From the NCBI RefSeq assembly GCF_002897295.1, contig NZ_BEXF01000021.1:1-64000 (forward strand): a stretch of DNA of 64,000 nucleotides, given 5' to 3'. The stretch comes from Brevibacillus reuszeri (lineage in GTDB: Bacteria > Bacillota > Bacilli > Brevibacillales > Brevibacillaceae). The notes below the pieces were generated by a model. The model saw only the letters and a program-made list of their open reading frames with translations. It made no database searches and was not told where the DNA came from. Made by a program: the position numbers and the translations under genes. How positions within the stretch are numbered: the first letter of the stretch is position 1; each line of letters opens with the position of its first letter. This document shows, piece after piece, positions 14,554 to 22,773 of this stretch.

Positions 14554-16422
14554 GTGGAATTCATTAAATTAAATTGTCCCAATTGTCAGGGGGACATTGA
14601 ATATAAAGAAGGGAAGAAGTTCAAATGCCTGTATTGTGGAACTGAATTATTGTTGAAGGAGAATAACGTCTATTACGTTGACCAGACGATTAATAATTAT
14701 TATGGAACCGCCCCTGCACCGGCACGACCAAAATCGAACGCAAAGATCCTTCTTTTGCCGCTCATCATCATTTGTGTGGTAGTTGGATATTTCTTTTTGA
14801 CCAACAATCAAACAGAGTACAGCATCCAAAAAGAGGTACCTGTTCGAACGATGCCTGAAAGCGAAGTTCTCCTATTTTTCCTAAAGGACATTTTTGATAA
14901 AGGGGCAGCGATGCCAACAGAAGAGGAAATCGCAACGATCCGCTATTTGTCTGCTTATCGTGATAACGATCAGTGGCACATCGGCTACAGCTTTGATGAT
15001 CCGTTTACGAATGAGCAAACGGAAATCTCCAACTATGTCATTACGGATAAGCTATTGAATACACAAAGGATCGAACAAAAAGACTTTGAGGCATTTAGCG
15101 GGCTAACAGTGTTAAAACTGATGAATGAATACGAAATTTCAAAAAGTGACCGAGTTAGCTTTCGACATTTAAAAGGGTTGAAAAGCTATACAGGCGGCTT
15201 TAACGAATCATTTAGTTCGTTTGCACATTATTTTGGCGATAAAGCAAAAATCGTAGAACTTTCCACACAAATTCGAAGTAATGAGGAAATGGCTTTATTA
15301 TTACAGTTCCCGAATCTGCACTCACTTGAAATTTCGTATGTCGATGAGTCTGTTACCGACTTCCATATCCTGAATCAGCTGTCATCATTAAAATCATTGT
15401 CTTTAACAGGCATTAAAGATTTGAAGTGGCTGTCATCATTAACTGGTTTAACGTCATTAACACTCGATAATAGTGATGCGACAGATTTCAGTTCGTTTTA
15501 TGCGCTAAGTCAATTGCAAAAATTAAAGCTTACGCTGGTGAGAAATTTAAAAACACTTGATTTTGTACAAAATATGCCAAACCTGCAGTCGCTTGATCTT
15601 GAAAATCTTGACATTACGAACTTAGAACTCCTGAGAAATAAGCCATCATTGACGAAGCTGCGGTTAGCTTCTCTCTATCAAGTGGATTCCTTTGAGGTTG
15701 TGAATAGTCTGCCTTCACTGACCGAATTGTCAATAACGGGTTACAGTGGTACTGCATCACCGATCACAACGCCAAATTTAAAGAAAGCGGAACTAAAAGA
15801 CTCATTCTTGCCAAAGTTAGAGGCGCCCGCTTTAAAATCTTTAACGGTTTACATAAGCGGGGCGAGTGATAATCTGAATGGGACAGATTTAGTGAAGTTT
15901 CCCCAGCTGGAACAGCTTTCAGTGATGGAGCGTGGAGAATTTGTAGGCATTCGTTCTTTAAACCGTCTGCCGAATTTGCAAACATTAAATTTGGATGAGA
16001 CGGCCTTCTACAGTGAAACGAGTGCATTATTCAATTTGCAGCATGTAAAAACGTTAAATTGCAATAAATGTTCGTTTCAATTAAATAGTGACAAGCCTTT
16101 TACGAATCATACGCTGGAACATTTAACGTTGAATAACCCATCTTTTCGCATAGGCAATGGAGATTGGCTGCATGAAACAGATAAGATGATGCCTTACTTT
16201 GCTGATTTTACGGCTCTGCGTTCATTTACGATGCAAGACACCTCGCTTGGATATTTAAGTTTTATGAAAAATTGGCAGCAAATTGAGGAGCTTCATTTGG
16301 AAAATAACGCGATTTCCAATATAGAGCCTTTATTGAAGCTGCCTAATTTAAAGAAGCTATATATCTTGGGGAATCAAGTGCAAAACAAATCTGTACTTGG
16401 CAAGGGAGTTTTGATTTATTGA
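14554..16422 (+). CDS. Membrane-anchored zinc-ribbon and leucine-rich-repeat protein
   Basis: No specific function is recognised. The GTG start at 14554 follows AGGAGGG and gives 622 residues. A zinc ribbon with C8-x2-C11 and C25-x2-C28 (CPNC, CLYC) comes first, then a linker, then one transmembrane helix (ILLLPLIIICVVVGYFFL, about 69-86). The rest is mostly leucine-rich repeats of about 22 residues from roughly 210 to the end, for example LSSLTGLTSLTLDNSDATD and LPNLKKLYILGNQ. The topology places a small zinc domain inside and an LRR domain outside the cell, where LRRs usually bind protein. The gene is AT-rich relative to the glm block and is flanked by unexplained sequence, which may signal transfer. 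Confidence 0.75.
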   Translation: MEFIKLNCPNCQGDIEYKEGKKFKCLYCGTELLLKENNVYYVDQTINNYYGTAPAPARPKSNAKILLLPLIIICVVVGYFFLTNNQTEYSIQKEVPVRTMPESEVLLFFLKDIFDKGAAMPTEEEIATIRYLSAYRDNDQWHIGYSFDDPFTNEQTEISNYVITDKLLNTQRIEQKDFEAFSGLTVLKLMNEYEISKSDRVSFRHLKGLKSYTGGFNESFSSFAHYFGDKAKIVELSTQIRSNEEMALLLQFPNLHSLEISYVDESVTDFHILNQLSSLKSLSLTGIKDLKWLSSLTGLTSLTLDNSDATDFSSFYALSQLQKLKLTLVRNLKTLDFVQNMPNLQSLDLENLDITNLELLRNKPSLTKLRLASLYQVDSFEVVNSLPSLTELSITGYSGTASPITTPNLKKAELKDSFLPKLEAPALKSLTVYISGASDNLNGTDLVKFPQLEQLSVMERGEFVGIRSLNRLPNLQTLNLDETAFYSETSALFNLQHVKTLNCNKCSFQLNSDKPFTNHTLEHLTLNNPSFRIGNGDWLHETDKMMPYFADFTALRSFTMQDTSLGYLSFMKNWQQIEELHLENNAISNIEPLLKLPNLKKLYILGNQVQNKSVLGKGVLIY

Positions 16423-16616
16423 GGTAACGGTCTTAATAAAAACAAGACGCTAATGATTGCGCCATAGTTGCCCTGGCAAAAAGCGCAAGTTCAATATGGA
16501 GGCAGGGGAACTCAATCAGGTGGAGAATACCCTAATCACTAGATTCGGAACGTTGTCTGCCCGTGACCAGAGGTAAGAGGCCTCGGCCTTATTATGAACG
16601 GAGGTAGATTTGCTTA
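16423..16616. other. Unassigned intergenic stretch
   Basis: About 190 bases with no gene. It is GC-richer than the LRR gene before it and includes GGAGGCAGGGGAACTCAATC. In style it resembles the unassigned stretch upstream of the LRR gene. The terminal bases GAACGGAGG are the likely ribosome binding site of the next gene. Confidence 0.35.
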
Positions 16617-17453
16617 ATGCTTAAATGGGATAGCGATATATGGGGAAAGCTTACAGGACCGTACAGTTCTGCAGAAAATGTGCCTGTGTTATTGCAGCAA
16701 CTAATGCGGCAATATAGCCAGGAAATTTTTGACGACCTTTTTCAGGAGCACTTGTTCCATCAAAACACGATATATACGGCTACATATGCCGCTATGCCTT
16801 TTTTGGCACAAATAGCGTGTTCTACATCTGATGCAGAAGTGCGCAAAGAGCTGTTTATAAATTGCGGGGTAATCGAGGCAAGCCGTGACGAGCGCGATGG
16901 GGACCCATTTCCAGAATCTTGGGCTGAGCTGGTTGAAGAGGCAGGCAGCTCTGTCTGTACTGAATTGTATCGTGAATATTTAGAGGCGATCGGGAAGCTC
17001 AAGACGCTTACAAAGGAAGTATTCTCCTATGCAGCTGATGCTTCTATCGATGAGATGGAGAAACGTTATATTCTTGTCGCGGATGCCGCTTATCGAGGCT
17101 CGCATAGTGTTGCCAATATGCTGATGACTTTCATGAACGGTGATGAGTATGTGGCCGTCTGTCCGGCTTGCGCAGAAGATGTATTCATCTGGCCTCATGA
17201 AGATAATTCTGCAGAAATTCTTCAAGCCTTTGAAGATGATCCCGTCTTTCACACTGACCAGGAAGCCCATGTAATCGTTCCGGTCACGTCATTTGAAGAT
17301 GAAGAAGTACGAGCATTAGCGGAGCGGGCGGAAGCGATCGGGGAGCAAACATTGGTTAGGCATCTGCATTATTTAGCGGGGGAAACAGTATGTCCATCCT
17401 GCCGCGAGAAAATTTCTGTTTGGCCGTCTTTGCTTAGCTCATTTACAATGTAG
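16617..17453 (+). CDS. Uncharacterised protein with two CxxC-WP motifs
   Basis: Not assigned. The 278-residue product starts MLKWDSDIWGKLTGPYSSAE. It contains FHQNTIYTATYAAMPFLAQI at about 44-63, a phrase typical of HEAT-like helical proteins found near polymorphic toxin and immunity genes. Two similar cysteine motifs follow: CPACAEDVFIWP at about 182-193 and CPSCREKISVWP at about 260-271. These four cysteines could bind one zinc ion. No signal peptide is seen, so it is probably cytosolic. It lies alone between the LRR gene and an Rrf2 operon. An immunity-type role is only a possibility. Confidence 0.55.
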   Translation: MLKWDSDIWGKLTGPYSSAENVPVLLQQLMRQYSQEIFDDLFQEHLFHQNTIYTATYAAMPFLAQIACSTSDAEVRKELFINCGVIEASRDERDGDPFPESWAELVEEAGSSVCTELYREYLEAIGKLKTLTKEVFSYAADASIDEMEKRYILVADAAYRGSHSVANMLMTFMNGDEYVAVCPACAEDVFIWPHEDNSAEILQAFEDDPVFHTDQEAHVIVPVTSFEDEEVRALAERAEAIGEQTLVRHLHYLAGETVCPSCREKISVWPSLLSSFTM

Positions 17454-17525
17454 AGCGCAAGTTAAGGGGGAACGGCGAAAAAGCTCGGATTAAGAATGCC
17501 ATTGCAACTTGGAGTTGAATCATTT

Positions 17526-17550
17526 ATTATGGACACTACAGGTCTATAAT
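17526..17550. promoter_or_regulatory. Candidate Rrf2 operator and promoter, regulator side
   Basis: ATTATGGACACTACAGG followed by TCTATAAT, which includes a -10-like TATAAT at 17545-17550. Seventeen of the first 22 positions match the element at 18092-18116 in front of the next gene, so the same regulator probably binds both. Confidence 0.6.
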
Positions 17551-17581
17551 AATGATGATGTTGAGAAGGGAGGAGGGGAGC

Positions 17582-18073
17582 TTGCAGTTCTCCAAAAGTA
17601 CAGATTATGCCCTACACGCCTTACTTCATCTGGGAAATTCGGAGCGTTGCAACAATGTAGGGATCAAGGAATTAGCTTCCACACTTGGTGTTTCCGAAAG
17701 CTATTTATCCAAAATCATGTCCAAGCTGAGGCAGGATGGAATCGTACGTGCTGTGCCAGGGGTGAACGGCGGTTACGAGCTGGCCAGACCGGCTGAACAG
17801 ATTACGTTTCTTGATGTGATTCAAGTGATTGAGGGAAGACAGAAGCTGTTCGAATGCTCCAATACAAATTCTCAGCAGCATCGGTTGTTAGCAGAAGAGG
17901 AGACTGTCGGGCGAGATCAGGAACAGGAGCGTTCAGGAAAGTGCGAATGCTTGGTCCAGAAAGTGATGGAGGGTGCGGAACAGCATCTGCACCAATACTT
18001 GCGGGAACACACGATCCAGTCGGTACTGGATGAGGCTTTCAAGCATGGGAACCATGAGACAAACAAGAAGTAA
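17582..18073 (+). CDS. Rrf2-family transcriptional regulator
   Basis: A winged-helix regulator of the Rrf2 class (relatives include CymR, IscR and NsrR). The TTG start at 17582 follows AGGAGGGGAG and gives LQFSKSTDYALHALLHLG, the classic family N-terminus. ATG codons at 17552-17558 overlap the -10 element and are rejected. The 163-residue product has the helix-turn-helix GIKELASTLGVSESYLSKIM at about 27-46. The C-terminal half has cysteines at SNTNSQQ-flanking FECSN and in KCECLVQ, which could hold a cofactor or sense thiols. It is in an apparent operon with a flavin reductase gene. What it senses is not known; the neighbour suggests redox state. Confidence 0.88.
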   Translation: MQFSKSTDYALHALLHLGNSERCNNVGIKELASTLGVSESYLSKIMSKLRQDGIVRAVPGVNGGYELARPAEQITFLDVIQVIEGRQKLFECSNTNSQQHRLLAEEETVGRDQEQERSGKCECLVQKVMEGAEQHLHQYLREHTIQSVLDEAFKHGNHETNKK

Positions 18074-18091
18074 TACACTTCTTGCACTTTA

Positions 18092-18116
18092 ATTATGGAT
18101 ATCATAGATCTATGGA
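18092..18116. promoter_or_regulatory. Candidate Rrf2 operator, reductase side
   Basis: ATTATGGATATCATAGATC followed by TATGGA, matching the element at 17526-17550 and overlapping the ribosome binding site region of the reductase gene. Confidence 0.55.
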
Positions 18117-18130
18117 AGGGTGTGCTGTTG

Positions 18131-19048
18131 ATGGAAAAACAACTTTTCGATGTAGCGATTATTGGAGGCGGACCGGCTGGGTTGAACGCCGCCCTGGTGC
18201 TTGGGAGGGCAAGGAAAAAGGTGGCGGTGATCGACGAGGGCCATCCCCGCAACGCTGTGACTCGCGAGGTCCACGGGTTTCTTACCCGCGACGGGATTAG
18301 TCCGAGCGAGTTTCGGCGAATTGCAAAGGAAGAGATCAGCGCTTATCCCTCTGTATCATTCGTGGGGGATACGGCGGTGTCGATTGTGGGAACTGACGGC
18401 CAATTTCAAATTGAGACTGAGCAAGGACAAACCTTTGCAAGCAAAAAAGTATTGTTTACTGTTGGCATGAAGGATCGGCCGTTGGACATTCCGGGATTGG
18501 CTGAGGTATACGGAAAAAGCGCTTTCGTCTGCCCTTATTGCGATGGCTGGGAGTTGAGGGATCAGCCGCTTGTCATTATTACGAAGGGGGCTGAGCTTAT
18601 GCATTTCGCTCCGATCATATCTGGATGGACGAACCGTTTTACCGTCTGCACGAATGGCCCAGATGACCTGACGGATGCAGATCGCGAGGAGCTTCAACGG
18701 AAACATGTGCTTCTGTTTGACTCGCCGATCCGACACATCGACTCCAGCCATGGAATCGTTCAGCAAGTCGTTCTTGAAGACGGGACGATTGTTCCATGCA
18801 GGGGGATCTTTTTCAAACCGGAGCTGGTTACGGGATCGGATTTGCCGCGAACTATCGGATGCCAGATCACGGAAGCGGGGGAGATCGTCGTCGATGACTT
18901 CGGAAAAACGAACATTCCGGGCGTCTATAGCGCAGGGGATGCAACATCACGAATGCATCAGGCCATAGCTGCGGCTTCGAGGGGCGCATTTGTCGCGGCG
19001 ATGATCAACAATGAATTAAATACAGAGGCTTGGCGGAGAAACGGATAG
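18131..19048 (+). CDS. Thioredoxin-reductase-like FAD-dependent oxidoreductase
   Basis: A two-domain NAD(P)H:disulfide oxidoreductase of the thioredoxin reductase fold. ATG 18131 follows GGAAGGGTG. The more upstream ATG at 18095 lies in the candidate operator. The 305-residue product has the FAD-binding GGGPAGLN near the N-terminus, a CPYCDGWE redox pair at about 134-141 (CxxC) and the C-terminal FAD motif GVYSAGDATS. The motif CPYCDGWE rather than CATC/CAVC marks the diverse group often linked to Rrf2 or thiol-stress regulators, not the housekeeping trxB. The substrate may be a bacilliredoxin or other disulfide. The Rrf2 gene upstream is its probable regulator. Confidence 0.8.
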   Translation: MEKQLFDVAIIGGGPAGLNAALVLGRARKKVAVIDEGHPRNAVTREVHGFLTRDGISPSEFRRIAKEEISAYPSVSFVGDTAVSIVGTDGQFQIETEQGQTFASKKVLFTVGMKDRPLDIPGLAEVYGKSAFVCPYCDGWELRDQPLVIITKGAELMHFAPIISGWTNRFTVCTNGPDDLTDADREELQRKHVLLFDSPIRHIDSSHGIVQQVVLEDGTIVPCRGIFFKPELVTGSDLPRTIGCQITEAGEIVVDDFGKTNIPGVYSAGDATSRMHQAIAAASRGAFVAAMINNELNTEAWRRNG

Positions 19049-19077
19049 ATTTTATTAAGGCAGAATGGGAGGTACTA

Positions 19078-19680
19078 GTGGGAAATACGGATAAGTTTGA
19101 AATGATAGCAAATATATACGACACTCCTGAAAGAATTCATATTGCAAAGGAATCAGCGGATGCCATTCGTGAATATATAGGTGACGCTACGAGTAAGAAC
19201 GCGATTGATTTTGGGTGTGGAACGGGGCTTGTCGGAATGAACTTGCTAAAAGATTTTCATTCTGTGCTTTTTCTAGATACTTCAGAAAACATGATTAATC
19301 AAGTAAGGGAAAAAATTTCCGATTTTGATATTCAGAATGTAGATACATTATGCTTTGATTTTGAAAAGGAAGCTCTACCAGATTTACATGTAGACTATAT
19401 TTTTATGGCTCAGGTTCTACTCCACATTCATGATGTTGAATTCGTTTTATCAAGATTATTTGATGTGCTAAATGAAGGTGGACGTTTACTAATCGTAGAT
19501 TTTGATAAGAATGACAAAGTAGTTTCAGATATCGTTCATAACGGGTTTGATCAAGTAGAGCTAACGGACATAATGACGAAAATAGGGTACAGGAATATTC
19601 AATCTAAAACTTTTTATAACGGAAGTAAAATATTCATGGGACAGGATGCATCTATGTTTATACTCGATTCTCACAAATAA
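19078..19680 (+). CDS. Class I SAM-dependent methyltransferase
   Basis: A cytosolic methyltransferase of unknown substrate. The GTG at 19078 has GGGAGG five bases upstream and is preferred to the TTG at 19030, which lies inside the previous gene. The 200-residue product shows SAM motif I (AIDFGCGTGLVG, about 41-52), the motif II region DTSENM and motif III-like DYIFMAQVLLHIHDVE. The gene is clearly AT-richer than the reductase before it, which suggests separate origin. It is followed by a gene remnant. The fold is certain and the substrate is not. Confidence 0.82.
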   Translation: MGNTDKFEMIANIYDTPERIHIAKESADAIREYIGDATSKNAIDFGCGTGLVGMNLLKDFHSVLFLDTSENMINQVREKISDFDIQNVDTLCFDFEKEALPDLHVDYIFMAQVLLHIHDVEFVLSRLFDVLNEGGRLLIVDFDKNDKVVSDIVHNGFDQVELTDIMTKIGYRNIQSKTFYNGSKIFMGQDASMFILDSHK

Positions 19681-19691
19681 ACGCAGCATAG

Positions 19692-19835
19692 GATTTGGAT
19701 GGTAAGACCAAACTCACTTATAGCACCGTTTTTGAAGAAAATGAGGCTACATTCGATAAGGTGAAAGCATATGCCGTCCCAGGTGCCGAACAGACCATGG
19801 AGCTTCTGGGGGAGCATCTGGCAAGTATGTCATAG
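19692..19835 (+). pseudogene. Remnant of an AHSA1/SRPBCC-domain gene
   Basis: A 47-codon open stretch ending at TAG 19833 without a start codon or ribosome binding site. It reads DLDGKTKLTYSTVF, then a linker, then VPGAEQTMELLGEHL. This matches the C-terminal strand and helix of AHSA1-like START-fold proteins, which usually run about 140 residues. Only the last third remains. Confidence 0.6.
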
Positions 19836-19868
19836 ATCTGCTTTTCCAGCGAACAGTAGAATAGAGAA

Positions 19869-19905
19869 AAGCCTACTCTCTTCCAACGAGAAAGTAGGCT
19901 ATTTT
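19869..19905 (+). terminator. Terminator after the remnant
   Basis: Arms AAGCCTACT and AGTAGGCT around a 15-nt loop containing a short TCTC/GAGA stem, followed by ATTTTC. Confidence 0.75.
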
Positions 19906-19993
19906 CGTTGAACTGATCCAATATCAATCATTCGTCCCTTAGCCTGTAGTCGAGGTAAGGTTCTCTTCTTCCTCCGACCTATCAGTATTCAAT

Positions 19994-20023
19994 TTGAAGC
20001 GTCGACAGGGAACGTGGTAGAAT
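19994..20023 (+). promoter_or_regulatory. Possible sigma-A promoter of pepT
   Basis: TTGAAG at 19994-19999 and TAGAAT at 20018-20023 with an 18-bp spacer, about 90 bp before the start codon. Confidence 0.4.
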
Positions 20024-20115
20024 TTTTCATGGGATCGTATACCGGTTTTGGGTTTAATCAACAAGTGTGCTTAGCTACATAACGAATTGCATTGTATTGG
20101 AGTTGAGATAAGACT

Positions 20116-21348
20116 ATGAAACACGAGATCATGGATAGATTCATCTCTTACGCACAAGTGAATACACAGTCCGATGAGGACAGCGAAACCTGCCCTTCAA
20201 CACCAGGGCAGCTAGTGCTTGCCCAAATGCTCGTAGATGAGCTGAATGCCATAGGTATGCAGGAAGTTACGATGGATCCGAACGGTTATGTAATGGCAAC
20301 CCTTCCGGCCAATACAGACAAAGAGATTCCAACGATCGGTTTTCTTGCCCATATGGATACGGCTACTGATTTTACCGGCGCTGGCGTGAACCCGCAAATT
20401 GTAGAAAATTATAACGGACAAGACATTGTCTTGAACGAGTCACGGAATATTGTACTTTCTCCTATCGATTTCCCAGAGCTGACAGGCTACAAATGCCACA
20501 CACTCATAACGACAGACGGTACCACATTACTTGGCGCTGACGATAAAGCCGGTATTGCCGAAATCATGACCGCTATGGCTTATCTCATTCGACACCCAGA
20601 ACTGAAACACGGTAGAGTACGAGTAGCTTTCACCCCGGATGAAGAAATCGGACGAGGCCCCGAAAAGTTTGATGTGTCTGCCTTCGACGCAGTGTATGCC
20701 TATACAATGGATGGCGGTCCTCTTGGTGGGATCGAGTACGAGAGCTTTAATGCTGCATCAGCCATTATTACGTGCAAAGGGACGAATGTCCACCCCGGCA
20801 CAGCCAAAGGTAAAATGGTCAACGCTGCTAAAATAGCCATGGAGCTGCATGGCATGCTGCCGGCTGATGAGACTCCTGAGAAGACGGAAGGCTATGAAGG
20901 CTTCTATCATCTATCGTCTATTCATGGTGACGTCGAGCAAACACAGCTTCGTTATTTGATCCGGGAGCACGATCGGAATCGGTTTATGGAGAGAAAGTCG
21001 GAGTTGGCTCGTATCGTAGAAGAATTACAGAAAAAATACGGTGATAAGCGAATTGTGCTCGAAATCAAAGACGAATATTTCAACATGAGGGAAAAAATTG
21101 AGCCTGTTATGGAAGTAGTGGACATCGCTAAAAAAGCGCTAGAAAATCTCGGAATCGTGCCGATTATTGAGCCGATTCGCGGCGGTACGGATGGCTCCCA
21201 GCTATCTTACATGGGGTTGCCAACACCGAATATATTTACGGGCGGGGAAAATTACCACGGCCCGTTCGAGTATGTTTCGGTTGATAACATGGTGCAGGCT
21301 GTAAACACCATCATCGAAATTGTTAAGCTGTATGAACAAAGATCGTAA
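20116..21348 (+). CDS. pepT: Peptidase T (tripeptidase)
   Basis: A cytosolic dinuclear zinc aminotripeptidase of family M20. The 410-residue product has the usual length and the family hallmarks: SDEDSETCPSTPGQ near residue 20, the metal ligand and catalytic Asp in GFLAHMDTATD (about 74-84), GADDKAGIAEIM (about 139-150), the catalytic Glu in TPDEEIGRGP (about 174-183), DGGPLGGIEYESF, and the C-terminal GGENYHGPFE. ATG 20116 is used, with GGAGTTGAG just upstream. The gene stands alone, with a good terminator behind it. Confidence 0.96.
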   Translation: MKHEIMDRFISYAQVNTQSDEDSETCPSTPGQLVLAQMLVDELNAIGMQEVTMDPNGYVMATLPANTDKEIPTIGFLAHMDTATDFTGAGVNPQIVENYNGQDIVLNESRNIVLSPIDFPELTGYKCHTLITTDGTTLLGADDKAGIAEIMTAMAYLIRHPELKHGRVRVAFTPDEEIGRGPEKFDVSAFDAVYAYTMDGGPLGGIEYESFNAASAIITCKGTNVHPGTAKGKMVNAAKIAMELHGMLPADETPEKTEGYEGFYHLSSIHGDVEQTQLRYLIREHDRNRFMERKSELARIVEELQKKYGDKRIVLEIKDEYFNMREKIEPVMEVVDIAKKALENLGIVPIIEPIRGGTDGSQLSYMGLPTPNIFTGGENYHGPFEYVSVDNMVQAVNTIIEIVKLYEQRS

Positions 21349-21393
21349 GAGTGAGCAGTGGAGAAATTACAAAGCAGTTTTGAATAGGTTAAG

Positions 21394-21427
21394 AACCCTT
21401 GGGCTTTTTTGGACCAAGGGTTTTTTC
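21394..21427 (+). terminator. Terminator of pepT
   Basis: Arms AACCCTTGG and CCAAGGGTT around an 11-nt loop, followed by TTTTTTCTCTT. Confidence 0.93.
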
Positions 21428-21443
21428 TCTTAACTCAAATTAA

Positions 21444-21454
21444 TATGGATTGCT
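21444..21454. promoter_or_regulatory. Candidate MocR site upstream of the B6-related operon
   Basis: TATGGATTGCT, identical over 11 bases to a site at 25493-25503 in front of the MocR-type regulator gene that closes this cluster. A related word (ATGGTTGATAAAC) lies 40 bp downstream. Confidence 0.5.
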
Positions 21455-21540
21455 CAAAACATGCATTTTTGGACGTTTCTATTCACTCCAATGGTTGATA
21501 AACTTACCAAATACTTTATATACACATAGGAGTGAAAACC

Positions 21541-22077
21541 ATGGTTGGGGTACGTTACAAGATACGAGAAGTGTTGGACGAGAGCAAGATTGAGACGTTT
21601 TTGCAGCAAGCCCGCATTGGACATCTTGGGATCGTCGACGGTCATCTACCGTATGTTGTTCCGCTCAATTTTGTTTGGACAAATGGGAAGCTATATTTTC
21701 ATGGCGCCACCGGCGGGAGACGAAATCAGATTATGGACACGAATCCAGAGGTCTGTTTTACGGTTTGTGAAGAATATGGAACGATTACCGATCCGGTGCC
21801 AGCCAAGACTGACACTGCGTATATGAGTGTAATGATTTTTGGAAAGGCGCAGCCCATCGCCGATCTGGACGAAGCTACACACATGCTGCAGGAAATGATC
21901 AATAAGTATGTACCTGGTTACTATAATCGGCCATTACCCAAGCAGCATGTAGACAAATACCGATCAGCAGTATTTGGCGGTCCAGTTCAGGTCTACCGTA
22001 TTGATCCATACCATATCACCGCGAAAGAAAACCCGATTGAAGAAGAAAAAATGTTCGAACCAGGAAAACACGTGTAA
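21541..22077 (+). CDS. Pyridoxamine 5'-phosphate oxidase-family flavoprotein
   Basis: A split-barrel FMN-binding protein related to PNPOx and to NimA nitroreductases. ATG 21541 is eight bases after AGGAG; the GTG at 21532 overlaps that ribosome binding site. The 178-residue product reads FLQQARIGHLGIVDGHLPYVVPLNF, then FHGATGGRRNQIMDTNPEVCF, the usual FMN-phosphate and dimer motifs. The His in FHGA corresponds to the position used by Nim proteins. The true substrate is unknown. It heads an operon with a yggS-type gene and benE, both of which are broken, and a MocR regulator lies at the far end, pointing to B6 or flavin metabolism. Confidence 0.83.
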   Translation: MVGVRYKIREVLDESKIETFLQQARIGHLGIVDGHLPYVVPLNFVWTNGKLYFHGATGGRRNQIMDTNPEVCFTVCEEYGTITDPVPAKTDTAYMSVMIFGKAQPIADLDEATHMLQEMINKYVPGYYNRPLPKQHVDKYRSAVFGGPVQVYRIDPYHITAKENPIEEEKMFEPGKHV

Positions 22078-22091
22078 GAGGGGTGGGGCTC

Positions 22092-22755
22092 ATGAGCCAT
22101 CTAGTCAAAGAGAACCTCAATACGGTGAGGCAGCAGATGGAATTGGCTTGCCAAGCCTCAGGACGCAACATAGAGGACGTAAAATTGTTGTTGGCGACCA
22201 AAACGGTACCGCTTGAAAAATTGCAAATGGCTATACAAGCGGGTGAGACTCTGTTTGGGGAAAACAAGGCGCAAGAGCTTCGGGACAAATTTCCACTTAT
22301 GCAGCAGTATCATCAGGTGAAATGGCATTTTATCGGACATCTGCAAACGAATAAAGTGAAGGACGTAGTCAAATATGTTTCACTCATTCATTCTGTGGAT
22401 CGTCTGAAGCTGGGGCAGGCCCTGCATAATCAGCTCGTCAAAGAGAACAAGACGATGGATATTCTGGTGCAAATCAACACGTCCTATGAAGAAAGCAAGT
22501 TTGGAGCTCCTCCAGAAACGGCACTGGAGCTGGTGGAACAATTGACTCAGTTCGAAACGTTAAACATAAAGGGCCTCATGACGATTGGGAAACTGAATGC
22601 TACAAACGAAGAGACCCGGCACTGCTTTCGATTGTTAAAATCGATTCAAGCACAAATCAGGGAGAAAAGGCTACCGCGTGGGGACAAGTGTATTCGGCCA
22701 ACGTTACTTGCCTGACACCTATTACTGGAATGAAACCGCACGCCAGGACGATTAG
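22092..22755 (+). pseudogene. yggS/PLPBP-type pyridoxal-phosphate homeostasis gene, internally deleted
   Basis: Related proteins of about 230 residues bind PLP and buffer it in the cell. Here the first 195 or so codons look intact: LLLATKTVPLEKLQ with the PLP lysine, FGENKAQEL, WHFIGHLQTNKVKDVV and KGLMTIG. After QAQIREKRL (about 22675) the frame goes out of register and stops at 22715. In another frame GTSVFGQRYLPDTYYW continues to TAG 22755, which is the expected C-terminus. The stretch that should hold the SMGMS phosphate-binding motif and the GAT-VR strand is missing. An internal deletion of roughly 25-35 codons with a frameshift therefore explains the gene. Its ribosome binding site AGAGGGGTGG is intact. 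Confidence 0.75.
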
Positions 22756-22773
22756 GAGAGAGGCAGGAGAACA

